Shown piece by piece: positions 45,110 to 54,479 of a DNA stretch of 64,000 nt. A model generated the notes under the pieces. The model saw nothing but the letters and a program-made list of their open reading frames with translations. It did not search any database and was not told where the DNA came from. How positions within the stretch are numbered: the stretch's first letter is position 1; each line of letters starts with the position of its first letter. The stretch is from assembly GCA_945860165.1 (NCBI GenBank), contig CAMAPL010000005.1:1-64000 (forward strand). The letters are read 5' to 3'. This DNA is from Rhizobium sp. Q54. GTDB taxonomy: Bacteria; Pseudomonadota; Alphaproteobacteria; Micropepsales; Micropepsaceae. The position numbers and the translations under genes were made by a program.

Positions 45110-45790
45110 TCATTTTGTCGAGTTAAAGCCTGGTTTCGTCGCTGATATTGCGGACCCGGCCCGGGCCGGCGATCTCGTTCTTGGCCTCTTCGCTGGGGGG
45201 GCGGCCTTGCTGATGCCGGCGATTTCCACCCGCGCCTCGCGCGACCTTACCTGGCCGAAATCGGCATGGCCGATGCCCGCCATCTCGATCTCGACCTTGT
45301 CGCCTCTGCTATCGGCCTCGACCTTGCCGACGCCGGCCATCTCGATCTTGAGATCGCGCTGATCCAGCTTATCGAGGGTCAGCCAGCCCGTTCCGGCGAG
45401 TTCAAATTTCCGGAAAGTGCGGCCGGGCAGGGTGATCTCCAGGTCTTCGGTGCGGCTGCCCCAACCGGGGCAATCCAGCTCGATATCGCCGTCCTCGACA
45501 CGCAGATGCGCCAGGACCTGCTGATTGCCGGTGACATGCACACGATCGTCGGTGCCGGGCGTGTAGCGGGCATGGCCGCGTAGCGCCAGTCCGGCATGGT
45601 CGCTGCCGTCCCAGTCCAGGATGCGTTGGCGCGCGGTGGCGCCAGCTACCGCCTGGCACCGCGCCAGGTCGCTGAAGGCGAGAAAATACATGTCGGAAAA
45701 ATCCCTGCCGCCGATGGCCGCCGCGGCCCCCATGCATAGGGCGGACCCGGTCAGGCCGACGAAGGCGATGATGGCAAGCTTGTGCACCAT
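45110..45790 (-). CDS. exported GIN-domain (DUF2807-like) protein, C-terminus shifted at a G7 run
   Basis: The 226-residue product has a signal peptide (MVHKLAIIAFVGLTGSALCMGAAAA), then a head-GIN-type beta-helix with repeated IEMAGVGKVE, IEMAGIGHAD and VEIAGISK units. After the run of seven G/C bases at 45195-45201, the frame encodes a basic, unrelated tail (AKRPRTRSPARAG...). With one base fewer, the frame reads SEEAKNEIAGPGRVRNISDETRL and ends at a natural stop, which fits the repeat pattern. It is therefore either a homopolymer sequencing error or slippage. The role of GIN domains is unclear; envelope stress is one proposal. Confidence 0.72.
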   Translation of the reverse strand: MVHKLAIIAFVGLTGSALCMGAAAAIGGRDFSDMYFLAFSDLARCQAVAGATARQRILDWDGSDHAGLALRGHARYTPGTDDRVHVTGNQQVLAHLRVEDGDIELDCPGWGSRTEDLEITLPGRTFRKFELAGTGWLTLDKLDQRDLKIEMAGVGKVEADSRGDKVEIEMAGIGHADFGQVRSREARVEIAGISKAAPPAKRPRTRSPARAGSAISATKPGFNSTK

Positions 45791-45813
45791 GACTGTGTCT
45801 TTCGCTGTCCGGT

Positions 45814-46071
45814 TCAGATGCCGTTGTCGCTGTTGCTGCTGCCGGGGCCGACGTTATGAATGCGACCCGATCCGGCGATATGGGTTTCGACCTTGCGCGG
45901 ATTGGTATGAAGGTTGACGTCGCCTGAGCCAGCAATGTGGATATCGATTTCGTCGCGCGGCGCGACGTCGGCATTGCCGCTGCCCGCGCTCTTTACGGTC
46001 ACGTCTTGCGACGCCACTCCGCCTGCGTCGACATCGCCGGGGCCGGCGATGAAAATCCGCAGTTCTTCCAC
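45814..46071 (-). pseudogene. N-terminally truncated GIN-domain fragment
   Basis: The frame encodes repeats typical of a GIN domain (LRIFIAGPGDVDAG, VKSAGSGNADV, IHIAGSGDVNL, THIAGSGRIHNVGPG) but no signal peptide. A possible GTG start is at 46071. Upstream the same frame runs straight into the TAG stop of the ThDP enzyme gene (46111-46113), with LPSATGNASRTGK between. The N-terminal half present in the paralogue at 45110-45790 is missing. A deletion that fused the two genes at the ThDP-enzyme stop is likely. Confidence 0.55.
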
Positions 46072-46110
46072 CTTGCCGGTGCGCGATGCGTTGCCCGTGG
46101 CGCTGGGCAG

Positions 46111-47763
46111 CTAGGCCTTCATCGCTTTTTTTCGGATGGCTGCCAGCGTTGTCATCGGGGTGATGCCTTCGGCGTCGAACTTCACATGAAGGATGGACGG
46201 CAATCTTGAGGCTTGCGCCGCCAGGAAGGCGGGCGCGAAATCCTCCGTCTTTTCCACCGTGGCGCCGAAGCCGCCAAAGCTTCGCGCCATGGCCGCAAAA
46301 TCGGGGTTGACCAGATCCGTGCCGTAGACCCGACCAGGATATTCGCGCTCCTGATGCATGCGGATGGTACCGTAGCAGCCATTGTCATAGACGATGACGA
46401 TGATGGGCAGGCCGTACTGCACAGCGGTGGCGAACTCCTGTCCCGTCATCAGGAAGTCGCCGTCGCCGGCCAGCGCCACCACCGTGCGCCCCGGGTGCAG
46501 CTGCTGCATCGCCACGGCGGCGGGCACGCCATAACCCATAAAGCCGCAGATCGGCGCCACCTGGGTGGCGAAACGGCGGAAGCGGTAGAAGCGGTGAATC
46601 CAGGCGGCGTAATTGCCCGCGCCATTGCACAGGATGGTGTCGGGCGAGAGGTGGCTGCGTAGCCAGATCATGATCTCGCTGAGATTGACGGCGCCGGGCT
46701 GTGGCACTGGTTGCTCCGACCAGTCCAGATAGCCCTGGTGCGCGGCGGTGAGATCGCGGGCAGGGCCGGGCGGCGACAAGTTATCGAGCGCGGCGGCGAA
46801 GGCCTGCGGCGAGGCGTGAATGGCCAGATGCGGGCGCCAGACGCGGCCGATCTCTTCGGCGCCGGGATAGACATGCACCGTTTTCATCTGCGGATCGGGA
46901 ATGTCGAGCAGGGTATAGCCTTGGGCGGTGAGTTCGTTCAACCGCGCGCCGGCCACGATCACCAGGTCGCTGGCCTTGAACCGCGCCACCAGTTTGGGAT
47001 TGGGACCAAGCCCCAGGTCGCCGGCATAGGCCGGATGCAGGGCATCGGCCAGATGGGCGCGGCGAAAAGACGTGGCGACGGGAATGCCGAATTTTTGCGC
47101 AAAGCGCAGTATCGCGGTGCAGGCCTCGTCGTTCCAGCGCGATCCGCCCAGCAGCAGCATCGGGCGCGCGCTTTGCGCGATCAGCTTTTCCAGTTCCGCC
47201 ATGGCCTGCGCGCCCGGCGCGGTTTCTGGCACGGCGACACGAGCCGCATCCTTTGATGCGGAGGGACGCGACAGCATATCGTGCGGCAGGGCCAGTACCA
47301 CGGGGCCGGGACGCCCCGACATGGCGGCTGTGAAAGCACCGGCGACATATTCCGCCATGCGGTCCGGATCGTCGATCTCGGCGGTGAACTTAGTCATGCT
47401 GCCGAACACGGCGCCAAAATCCATTTCCTGGAACGCGCCGCGGCCGCGATTGCCGGTTTCGACCTGGCCGGCAAACAGGATCATTGGCGTGGAATCCTGC
47501 TGGGCGATATGCACGCCGCCCGAGGCATTGGTGGCGCCCGGACCGCGCGTGACAAAGCAGATGCCGGGGCGACCGGTGACCTTGCCATGGGCTTCCGCCA
47601 TCATCGCTGCGCCGCCCTCGTTGCGGCAGACGGTGACTTTGATGCCGCTATCACGCAGCGCGTCCAGCACGGCGAGATAGGATTCGCCCGGCACGCAGAA
47701 CACGCGGCTAACGCCCTGGATGTGCAACTGGTCCACCAAAACCTGTGCGGCACTGCGTGTCAT
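46111..47763 (-). CDS. thiamine diphosphate-dependent enzyme (acetolactate-synthase-like large subunit)
   Basis: The 550-residue protein shows the ThDP family layout. The N-terminal PYR domain has the activating Glu49 in CRNEGGAAMMAEA and the FVTRGPGATNASGG loop. A central domain follows, then the C-terminal PP domain with the ThDP/Mg motif GDGDFLMTGQEFATAVQYG...YDN. It is closest in style to the IlvB/oxalyl-CoA decarboxylase/glyoxylate carboligase set; no regulatory subunit gene is adjacent, so a catabolic role is more likely than branched-chain synthesis. The ATG at 47763 has AAGGAC upstream. The substrate is not predictable from this alone. Confidence 0.85.
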   Translation of the reverse strand: MTRSAAQVLVDQLHIQGVSRVFCVPGESYLAVLDALRDSGIKVTVCRNEGGAAMMAEAHGKVTGRPGICFVTRGPGATNASGGVHIAQQDSTPMILFAGQVETGNRGRGAFQEMDFGAVFGSMTKFTAEIDDPDRMAEYVAGAFTAAMSGRPGPVVLALPHDMLSRPSASKDAARVAVPETAPGAQAMAELEKLIAQSARPMLLLGGSRWNDEACTAILRFAQKFGIPVATSFRRAHLADALHPAYAGDLGLGPNPKLVARFKASDLVIVAGARLNELTAQGYTLLDIPDPQMKTVHVYPGAEEIGRVWRPHLAIHASPQAFAAALDNLSPPGPARDLTAAHQGYLDWSEQPVPQPGAVNLSEIMIWLRSHLSPDTILCNGAGNYAAWIHRFYRFRRFATQVAPICGFMGYGVPAAVAMQQLHPGRTVVALAGDGDFLMTGQEFATAVQYGLPIIVIVYDNGCYGTIRMHQEREYPGRVYGTDLVNPDFAAMARSFGGFGATVEKTEDFAPAFLAAQASRLPSILHVKFDAEGITPMTTLAAIRKKAMKA

Positions 47764-47896
47764 GCGATGTCCTTGTTGCTGCACCTCCACAATAGCGCGG
47801 CTCTGTCCCAGATTGAAACGGCGAGAAGATGGTTACGTGCACCCCCCGCTTGCTCGCCTATTGCGCCGGTTTTTTGTTAATCCTCCCGCGCTGATC

Positions 47897-48904
47897 ATGC
47901 CGCACGCCTTGGGGTTGGATACGATGAGCCGGGTTGAACATTTTTTGCTGGGCGGCCGCCACAATCGCGCCGCCATCCATGTCGGGCTGGTCAACAATAT
48001 GCCCGATGCGGATCTGCGCGCCACCGAACTGCAATTCGCCAAGTTGCTGAAGGAATCGGCCGGCGCGCTGGATGTGCGGCTCAGGCTCTTTTCCCTGCGC
48101 GGCATCGCACGCGGCGAGCAGGCGCGTTCGCGCATGGATGGCTTCTACGATGACGCCGCTTTTCTGCAGGCCGCCAATATCGATGCCCTGATCGTGACCG
48201 GCGCGGCCTGTGACGGAAGCGACATGCGCCAGCAGCCTTACTGGCCGGAACTGACGCAGATGATCGACTGGGCCGAAACCAGCACGCTCTCCACATTGTT
48301 TTCCGGGCAGGCCGCGCAGGCGGCGGTGCTGCATCTGGACGGCATCGCGCCGCGTCCGCTGGCCCGCAAGATGTCCGGCGTGTTTGGCACCATGCGGGTC
48401 GAGGATGATCCGCTGTTCTTCAGCCTGTCGCTCACCATGCCGGTGCCGCATAGCCGCGCCCATGACATCGCCGAAGCCGAACTTTCGGCAAAGGGCTATC
48501 GGGTCCTGTCGCGGCTGGCCAATGGCCAGGTGGATACTTTCACCCGCGAACCGGCAGGCCATAGCCGCTTTGTCTTCCTGCCGGGCCATCCCGAATATGA
48601 CCGGGGTACCCTGGGCCGCGATGATCTGCGCGACATGGATCTGTTCCTGAGCGGCAAGATCGCGCCGGCCCCCGCCATTCCGGAAAATTATTTTGACCGC
48701 GCCACCGAAAACCGGCTGGCAGAGGCCGGCACCGGCGACAGCGCCGCGCTGGCCCGCGCCACCGAGATCATCGCCGGGGCGCTGACTTTGCAATCCTGGC
48801 GGCTGCATACCGGACGTCTGTTCGCCAACTGGCTGACCCTGGTGGCGGCGGCCAAGGCCCGGCGCACCTCATCTCGCAGCGTTCATACCCGCAAGTGCGC
48901 CTAG
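47897..48904 (+). CDS. homoserine O-succinyltransferase (MetA)-like protein lacking the catalytic Cys
   Basis: The 335-residue protein has the MetA fold: IHVGLVNNMPDADLRATELQF, VTGAACDGSD, SGVFGTMRVEDDPLF and the His-Glu pair in LPGHPEYDRG. In MetA the acyl-carrying Cys lies in a motif of the type TLF-x-C-x-A-x-QAA. Here the segment reads TLFSGQAAQAA, with Gly137 where Cys is expected. The protein may be non-catalytic, use another residue (Cys105 is present), or have a different activity. ATG 47897 is used; 47924 is an alternative start. It ends four bases into the convergent TPR/oxygenase gene. Confidence 0.7.
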   Translation: MPHALGLDTMSRVEHFLLGGRHNRAAIHVGLVNNMPDADLRATELQFAKLLKESAGALDVRLRLFSLRGIARGEQARSRMDGFYDDAAFLQAANIDALIVTGAACDGSDMRQQPYWPELTQMIDWAETSTLSTLFSGQAAQAAVLHLDGIAPRPLARKMSGVFGTMRVEDDPLFFSLSLTMPVPHSRAHDIAEAELSAKGYRVLSRLANGQVDTFTREPAGHSRFVFLPGHPEYDRGTLGRDDLRDMDLFLSGKIAPAPAIPENYFDRATENRLAEAGTGDSAALARATEIIAGALTLQSWRLHTGRLFANWLTLVAAAKARRTSSRSVHTRKCA

Positions 48905-50721
48905 AAAGGCACCACGTCAAAAGCGATTGTCGTCCGCGCCGCCGTGTCGTGGAACGGCACCGTGCCATGCCACATATAAGAGGGAAACAGCACCAGCCTG
49001 CCGGGCACCGGCTGAATGGCGCGGCGGATGGGCGTTTTCAGCACGACATCCAGCGCTGGCTCGCCGAACTTGATCCAGCCCTGGCGCGCCGCCTCGTTTT
49101 TCGTCGCGTCCGGCACGGAGACATAATAGCAGGAACTGATCCAGCCTTCGTGATGGATGTGATTGACGTGAAAGCCGCTGCTACGCAGCCGCGATGACCA
49201 TGAGCCGGCATAGCGAAAATCCTTAGTTCGCCGCGACAGGAGCGGATGTTCTGCGTCCTCGTCCAGTTCGGCAATATAGCGCGCCACCGCCCCGTCGATC
49301 CGCTGTTTCAGCTTTGTGACCGGTGGCAGGGCGGCGGGAAACAGATGATCGGACGTCTGGGTGCCGCCGCGCAGCGACTGGCTGATGAATTCCCCGGTTT
49401 CGGGATGTAGGCGGTCCAGCTCGGTATTGAGTTCGAGGTTGAAGCTTTCCATGTCGGAAAAACCCTCCGGCGGCTCCAGGTCGAAACTGCGCACCAGCGT
49501 GTCATAGCCGTTGAGAGCATCGTCCCGCCCGTCTTCCAGCATGCGTGAAGCGATGCTCAGTATTGCCAGACTGCCGCCGTCCGCCGGCGCAAGCCGCAAT
49601 GCCTGCTCGCACAGCCAAGCCGCCTTCTGCGGATCGCCGCTCAGGATCGCCGGTTCGGCGGCGCGGCGAAAGATATCCGCATCATCGCCATGCCGGGACA
49701 GCAACGCCTCGAACGCAGTAACGGCCTCGTGGTGGCGCTTCATCATGCTCAGTTCATTGGCGGTGCAGAGGGCCGCGACCTTGTCGTCGGGATCGCGCGC
49801 CAGCAGCGCGGCATAAATCGCGTGTGCCTCCTCGTCGCGTTTTTCATGGGCCAGGAAGAAGGCCTTGCCCATCAGCAGTTCGCGGCTTTGGGGACTGCGG
49901 TCATAGGAGCTGAGAAACTTGTCGCTGCGGCCCAGCTGAAAGAGCAGGGCGTTATAGTCGTGATGCAGCGCTGCATTGCCGGGCGTGCGCGCGATCTCGC
50001 TTTCGAAAATCGCCATCGCTTCGTCAAAGCGTTTCAGATTTTGCAGGCTTTCGGCGCGGTGCAGCGCGAGGTTGGGCAGGGTGGGGTCGTTTACCAGGGC
50101 ATTGTCACAGGCCTCCAGTGCTTCGCTGTCCTTGCGCTGGCGGCGCAAGGCTTGGCCGAGCTGGAGATAGAGCTGCGCCTTGAGCCGCGGCTCCGCCGTT
50201 TCGTTCAAGGCCCGGCGCAGCGGCGCTTCGGCTTCATCGGGGCGGCGGGCATCCACCAGCACCGCGCCCAGCGCCAGCTTGGCATGGACGTGGGCCGGCA
50301 TGACCCGCAGCAGATGGCGAAAGAATTTCTCCGCTTCGTCCAGCCGCGCGGTCCGGTGCAGCAAGGCGCCCAGCTCGAAAAGCGCTTCGGTGAAATCGGG
50401 CTTGCGCTTCACCGCGACCCGCAAGGCCGTTTCGGCCTCCGCCGTCTGTCCCAGCCGCGACAGGGTCAGCCCCTGGTTGAAGGCGAAGACCGGATCGCGC
50501 GGCTCGGCCTTTGCCGCCTGGGTGAAGAGGTTGACTGCTTCGGCAAGCTGGCCCTGATTCATCCGCAGAGTGCCCGCGAGGTTCAGCAGGTCGGGATGAG
50601 CCGGCAGGCTGCCGATGAAAAAAGGCGCCAGCGCCATCTCCGCGACAGCCATATTGCCGGCCTGCAGCGCCCGTGTGGCGGTCACCAGGGCTTGCTGAAC
50701 GGCGGGAGAGGGGGCGGTCAT
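48901..50721 (-). CDS. TPR protein with C-terminal 2OG-Fe(II) oxygenase domain
   Basis: The 606-residue protein begins with about 400 residues of tetratricopeptide repeats (for example ALRVAVKRKPDFTEALFELG and LKAQLYLQLGQALRRQRKD). It ends with a 2-oxoglutarate/iron oxygenase domain. Visible there are HVNHIHHEGWISSCYYVSVP, the distal His in PSYMWHGTVPF and the following Arg that would bind 2-oxoglutarate. Such proteins are putative hydroxylases of unknown substrate. It lies directly upstream of and divergent from the hopanoid cluster (200 bases from hpnI). Confidence 0.82.
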   Translation of the reverse strand: MTAPSPAVQQALVTATRALQAGNMAVAEMALAPFFIGSLPAHPDLLNLAGTLRMNQGQLAEAVNLFTQAAKAEPRDPVFAFNQGLTLSRLGQTAEAETALRVAVKRKPDFTEALFELGALLHRTARLDEAEKFFRHLLRVMPAHVHAKLALGAVLVDARRPDEAEAPLRRALNETAEPRLKAQLYLQLGQALRRQRKDSEALEACDNALVNDPTLPNLALHRAESLQNLKRFDEAMAIFESEIARTPGNAALHHDYNALLFQLGRSDKFLSSYDRSPQSRELLMGKAFFLAHEKRDEEAHAIYAALLARDPDDKVAALCTANELSMMKRHHEAVTAFEALLSRHGDDADIFRRAAEPAILSGDPQKAAWLCEQALRLAPADGGSLAILSIASRMLEDGRDDALNGYDTLVRSFDLEPPEGFSDMESFNLELNTELDRLHPETGEFISQSLRGGTQTSDHLFPAALPPVTKLKQRIDGAVARYIAELDEDAEHPLLSRRTKDFRYAGSWSSRLRSSGFHVNHIHHEGWISSCYYVSVPDATKNEAARQGWIKFGEPALDVVLKTPIRRAIQPVPGRLVLFPSYMWHGTVPFHDTAARTTIAFDVVPF

Positions 50722-50922
50722 CTTTCCATACTATAATGACTGGCCATGCCTTTCCCAGCGGTGGGCGGCGATGACAGTTTTTCATACATTACCATTATAT
50801 TACAATATGTTACGGAGTAATTCCAAAATTTCCACCTGTCGCAAAACGTCACCAAATGACCCTCCCCCCTCCCAGGGCGATGATCTAATAAGTATGTGCG
50901 TTGTGGGGGGTGTAACGGGACG

Positions 50923-52074
50923 ATGGATTCGGTTTTTACATTTCTGGGCTGGGCTTTGCTGGCGATCGCGTTGATCGGGACCGGCTATGCGCTGCTGGCT
51001 GCGGTGCTGGCCGGCCGCTTCATGCGTGCCGCGCCCAAAGCCCCGGTCCACCATCCCGCCGTCACCATTCTCAAGCCGCTCCATCAGTGCGAACCGGATC
51101 TGGCGAAAAACCTGGAGACCTTCTTCACCCAAGATTACCCCGCTTCGGTGCAAATCGTGTTCGGCGTGCATGACCAGGCCGATCCCGCCATCGCGGTGGT
51201 AAGAGCGCTGCAGGCGAAATATCCGAGGGCCGACACCATGCTGGTGGTGGACGCGGCGCTGTATGGCGCCAACGCCAAGATTTCCAACCTCATCAACATG
51301 CTGCCATCCGCCAAGCACGACACTTTGGTGCTGTCCGACAGTGACATCGCCGTCGGCCCGGGCTGGCTGGTGCAAGTCACCGCGGCGCTCGGCCGCCCCA
51401 ATGTCGGCGTTGTTACCTGTCTCTATACCGGCGAACCGGCGCGGGATGGGCACTGGCTGTGGTCGGGGCTGGTGGCGATGGGAACGTCCTACAGCTTTCT
51501 GCCCAACGCCGTGTTGGGCACTAGCCTGGGCTTGGCTGCGCCCTGTTTCGGTTCAACTATCGCGCTCACGCGCCAGACCCTGGAAGAGGTCGGCGGTTTT
51601 GCTGTTTTCGCCGACCAACTGGCCGACGATTATGAAATCGGCCGCGCGGTGCAGGCCCGTGGCTATACCTTGGCGATCCCCGCCCTGGGCGTGGTCCACA
51701 CCGCCGCCGAAAACACGCTGGCTGACCTGTTCCGGCATGAGCTGCGCTGGTCCCGCACCATTCGTTTGGTAAAACCCGCCGGCCATGTCGGCAGCATCGT
51801 CACCCATGGCTTCGCCTTTGCCCTGATGGGTGCGGCGCTACTGGGGTTCAACTTCGCCAGCATGATGATCCTGGCTTTGGCACTGACGGCCCGCTTGTTC
51901 CTGAAATCCCGGATTGACGGGCTTTTTCGCACCTATGCCGGCCCTTACTGGCTGATGCCGGTGCGCGATCTGCTCAGTTTTGCGGTGTTTCTGGCATCAC
52001 TGTTCGGCGAAACCGTGCATTGGCGCGGCAGCCACTTTGCGGTAGAGCCATCCGGCGCAATGTCCCAGGTTTGA
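50923..52074 (+). CDS. hpnI: hopanoid glycosyltransferase HpnI
   Basis: The 383-residue protein is a family 2 glycosyltransferase with a membrane segment at the N-terminus (WALLAIALIGTGYALLAAVLA) and three at the C-terminus. The catalytic motifs are VLSDSDIAVGPGWL and the HELRWSRT (Q/R-x-x-R-W-like) box. This is the HpnI/ceramide-glucosyltransferase-like arrangement. In characterised systems HpnI adds N-acetylglucosamine to bacteriohopanetetrol. It begins the plus-strand hopanoid cluster; the start at 50923 follows GGGACG. Confidence 0.9.
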   Translation: MDSVFTFLGWALLAIALIGTGYALLAAVLAGRFMRAAPKAPVHHPAVTILKPLHQCEPDLAKNLETFFTQDYPASVQIVFGVHDQADPAIAVVRALQAKYPRADTMLVVDAALYGANAKISNLINMLPSAKHDTLVLSDSDIAVGPGWLVQVTAALGRPNVGVVTCLYTGEPARDGHWLWSGLVAMGTSYSFLPNAVLGTSLGLAAPCFGSTIALTRQTLEEVGGFAVFADQLADDYEIGRAVQARGYTLAIPALGVVHTAAENTLADLFRHELRWSRTIRLVKPAGHVGSIVTHGFAFALMGAALLGFNFASMMILALALTARLFLKSRIDGLFRTYAGPYWLMPVRDLLSFAVFLASLFGETVHWRGSHFAVEPSGAMSQV

Positions 52075-52098
52075 CGTTCAAAAGTCCCCGAGGTTTCG

Positions 52099-53526
52099 AT
52101 GACGATGAAGACCCTTTTCCTGCAGGCTCCGTCCTATGACGGCTTCGATGGCGGCGCCGGGTCGCGCTACCAGGCCAAGCGCGAGATCAAGAGCTTCTGG
52201 TACCCCACCTGGCTGGCCCAGCCCGCCGCGCTAGTGGAAAATTCCAAGCTGATCGACGCCCCGCCGCACAACACGTCGCTGGCCGATGTCGTGGCGCAGG
52301 CGAAGGACTTCGACCTGGTGGTGGCGCACACCTCGGTGCCGTCCTTCAAGTCGGACGTGAAGGTGATCGAGGCCATGAAGGCCGCCAACCCGAACCTCAA
52401 GGCCGGCATGATCGGCGCCAAGGTCGCGGTCAATGCCGAAGGCTCATTGCGCGAAGGCGCGGCGATCGACTTCGTCGCCCGCAACGAATTCGACTTCACC
52501 ATCAAGGATGTCGCCGACGATCTGCCCTGGGGCGAGATCAAGGGCATTTCCTATCGCAACAAGCACGGCGTCATCACCCACAATGACGACCGCCCGATCA
52601 TCGAGAACATGGATTCGCTGCCCTTCGTCACCCCGGTCTACAAGCGCGACCTGGTGATGGAAAATTACTTCATCGGCTATCTCAAGCACCCCTACATCTC
52701 GATCTATACCGGCCGCGGCTGCAAATCGCGTTGCACCTTCTGCCTCTGGCCGCAGACCGTGGGCGGTCACAACTACCGCACCCGTTCCGTCGGCCACGTG
52801 GTGGAAGAGATCAAATGGGCGATGAAGGCGTTTCCGCAGACCAAGGAATTCTTCTTCGACGACGACACCTTCACCGATGATCTGCCGCGCGCCGAAGCCA
52901 TCGCCAAGGAGCTGGGCAAGCTGGGCATCTACTGGTCGTGCAATGCCAAGGCGAACGTGCCGTATGAATCGCTCAAGAAGCTGAAGGAAGGCGGACTGCG
53001 CCTGCTGCTGGTCGGTTATGAATCCGGCAACCAGCAGATCCTGCACAACATCAAGAAGGGCCTGCGCATCGAGGTGGCCGAGAAGTTCACCCGCGACTGC
53101 CACACGCTGGGCATCAAGATTCACGGCACTTTCATCCTGGGCCTGCCGGGCGAGAGCCTGGAGACGATGCGCGAGACCCGCGAATTCGCCAAGCGCATCA
53201 ATCCGCACACCGTGCAGATTTCGCTGGCCGCGCCCTATCCCGGCACCTTCCTCTACAATCAGGCTTTGCAGAATGGCTGGCTGGACGAGGCCAATGCCGA
53301 ACTGATCGACGACAACGGCATCCAGATCGCGCCGCTGCACTATCCGCATCTGAGCCACAAGGAAATCTTCGATTCTCTGGAGACCTTCTACCGCCAGTTC
53401 TATTTCCGGCCTGGCAAGATCGGCTCCATCGTCAAGGAGATGGTGACCCAGCCCGACATGATGAAGCGTCGCCTGCGCGAGGGCGTGGAATTCTTCCACT
53501 TCCTGAAAGACCGCCGCGCGGCCTGA
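52099..53526 (+). CDS. hpnJ: hopanoid B12-binding radical SAM protein HpnJ
   Basis: The 475-residue protein has an N-terminal cobalamin-binding-type domain and a radical SAM core with the cluster motif GRGCKSRCTFCLWPQ. The family-specific segment FFFDDDTFTDDLPRAEAIAKE follows. HpnJ converts the glucosamine ring toward the cyclitol ether head group of bacteriohopanepolyols. It lies 24 bases after hpnI and 4 bases before hpnK. B12 would have to be made or imported; cobA elsewhere in the window supplies an early step. Confidence 0.95.
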   Translation: MTMKTLFLQAPSYDGFDGGAGSRYQAKREIKSFWYPTWLAQPAALVENSKLIDAPPHNTSLADVVAQAKDFDLVVAHTSVPSFKSDVKVIEAMKAANPNLKAGMIGAKVAVNAEGSLREGAAIDFVARNEFDFTIKDVADDLPWGEIKGISYRNKHGVITHNDDRPIIENMDSLPFVTPVYKRDLVMENYFIGYLKHPYISIYTGRGCKSRCTFCLWPQTVGGHNYRTRSVGHVVEEIKWAMKAFPQTKEFFFDDDTFTDDLPRAEAIAKELGKLGIYWSCNAKANVPYESLKKLKEGGLRLLLVGYESGNQQILHNIKKGLRIEVAEKFTRDCHTLGIKIHGTFILGLPGESLETMRETREFAKRINPHTVQISLAAPYPGTFLYNQALQNGWLDEANAELIDDNGIQIAPLHYPHLSHKEIFDSLETFYRQFYFRPGKIGSIVKEMVTQPDMMKRRLREGVEFFHFLKDRRAA

Positions 53527-53530
53527 CGCC

Positions 53531-54373
53531 TTGAAACGCCTCATCGTCACGGCGGATGACTTCGGTGCGGCACTGGCGGTCAATGAGGCGGTCGAATGCG
53601 CGCATTCAAACGGCATTCTCTCCGCCGCCAGCCTGATGGTGTCGGGCGCGGCAGCCGCCGATGCGGTGTCCCGCGCCCGCAATCTTCCGCGCCTGCGCGT
53701 GGGCCTGCACTTGGTGCTGGTGGGCGGCAAGCCTGTCCTGCCGCCATCCGCCGTTCCCGACCTGGTGGATTCCACCGGCCATTTCCGAACCGACATGGCG
53801 CGCGCCGGCGCCGCCATGTTTTTCCTGCCCAAGGTGCGCCGACAACTGGCCGCCGAGATCGAGGCCCAGTTCGCCGCCTTTGCCGCCACCGGACTGAAGC
53901 TGGACCACGTCAACGCCCACAAGCATTTTCACCTGCACCCGACCATCGCGGGCGAAATCGTGAAGGTCGCCGCCGCGCATGGCGTGAAGGGCGCACGGGT
54001 GCCGCTGGAGCCGCAAGCTGTGCTGGGCAAAATCGAAGATCACAAGGCATCGGGTGTGGTGACGCTGACCACGCCATTCGCAAAGATGCTGCGCGCCCGT
54101 TTCCGCCGCGCCGGGATCGCCGCGCCCGATTCGGTGTTTGGCCTGGCCTGGTCGGGGGCGATGACGGCGGACCGGCTGGCCGGCCTGATCGCGCATCTGC
54201 CGGACGGCTTGTCGGAGATCTACATGCACCCCGCCACCGGCCCCTATCCGGGCTCGGCGCCGGGCTACCAGTATGAAGGCGAACTGGCCGCCCTGACCGA
54301 CCCGCGCATGCCCGCCCTGCTGGCAGCCGGGGGCATCCGCACCGGCGGATTTGCCGACTTTCCGGCCCAATGA
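53531..54373 (+). CDS. hpnK: hopanoid GlcNAc deacetylase HpnK
   Basis: The 280-residue YdjC/ChbG-type deacetylase has TADDFGAALAVNEAV (metal Asp pair), VGLHLVLVGGKPV, and the His cluster DHVNAHKHFHLHP. HpnK removes the N-acetyl group from the sugar added by HpnI to give BHT-glucosamine. It starts with TTG (MKRLIVTADDFG) just after the hpnJ stop; coupling is probable. A 106-base gap follows before the ferritin-like genes, the largest gap in the cluster. Confidence 0.94.
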   Translation: MKRLIVTADDFGAALAVNEAVECAHSNGILSAASLMVSGAAAADAVSRARNLPRLRVGLHLVLVGGKPVLPPSAVPDLVDSTGHFRTDMARAGAAMFFLPKVRRQLAAEIEAQFAAFAATGLKLDHVNAHKHFHLHPTIAGEIVKVAAAHGVKGARVPLEPQAVLGKIEDHKASGVVTLTTPFAKMLRARFRRAGIAAPDSVFGLAWSGAMTADRLAGLIAHLPDGLSEIYMHPATGPYPGSAPGYQYEGELAALTDPRMPALLAAGGIRTGGFADFPAQ

Positions 54374-54479
54374 TATCAGAGACTTAGTATGAAATGGCGG
54401 ACCCGCATTTTGCGGTTCAATTGCCGGTCCCAAAGGGGTATTGCAGGAGCGAATACGGTGTTCGTGAGTAGACTTTTCG

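Noticed and set aside
47764-47896. SAM-II riboswitch upstream of the MetA-like gene
   Set aside because: Looked for because alphaproteobacterial metA genes often carry it, but no pseudoknot-forming signature was seen.
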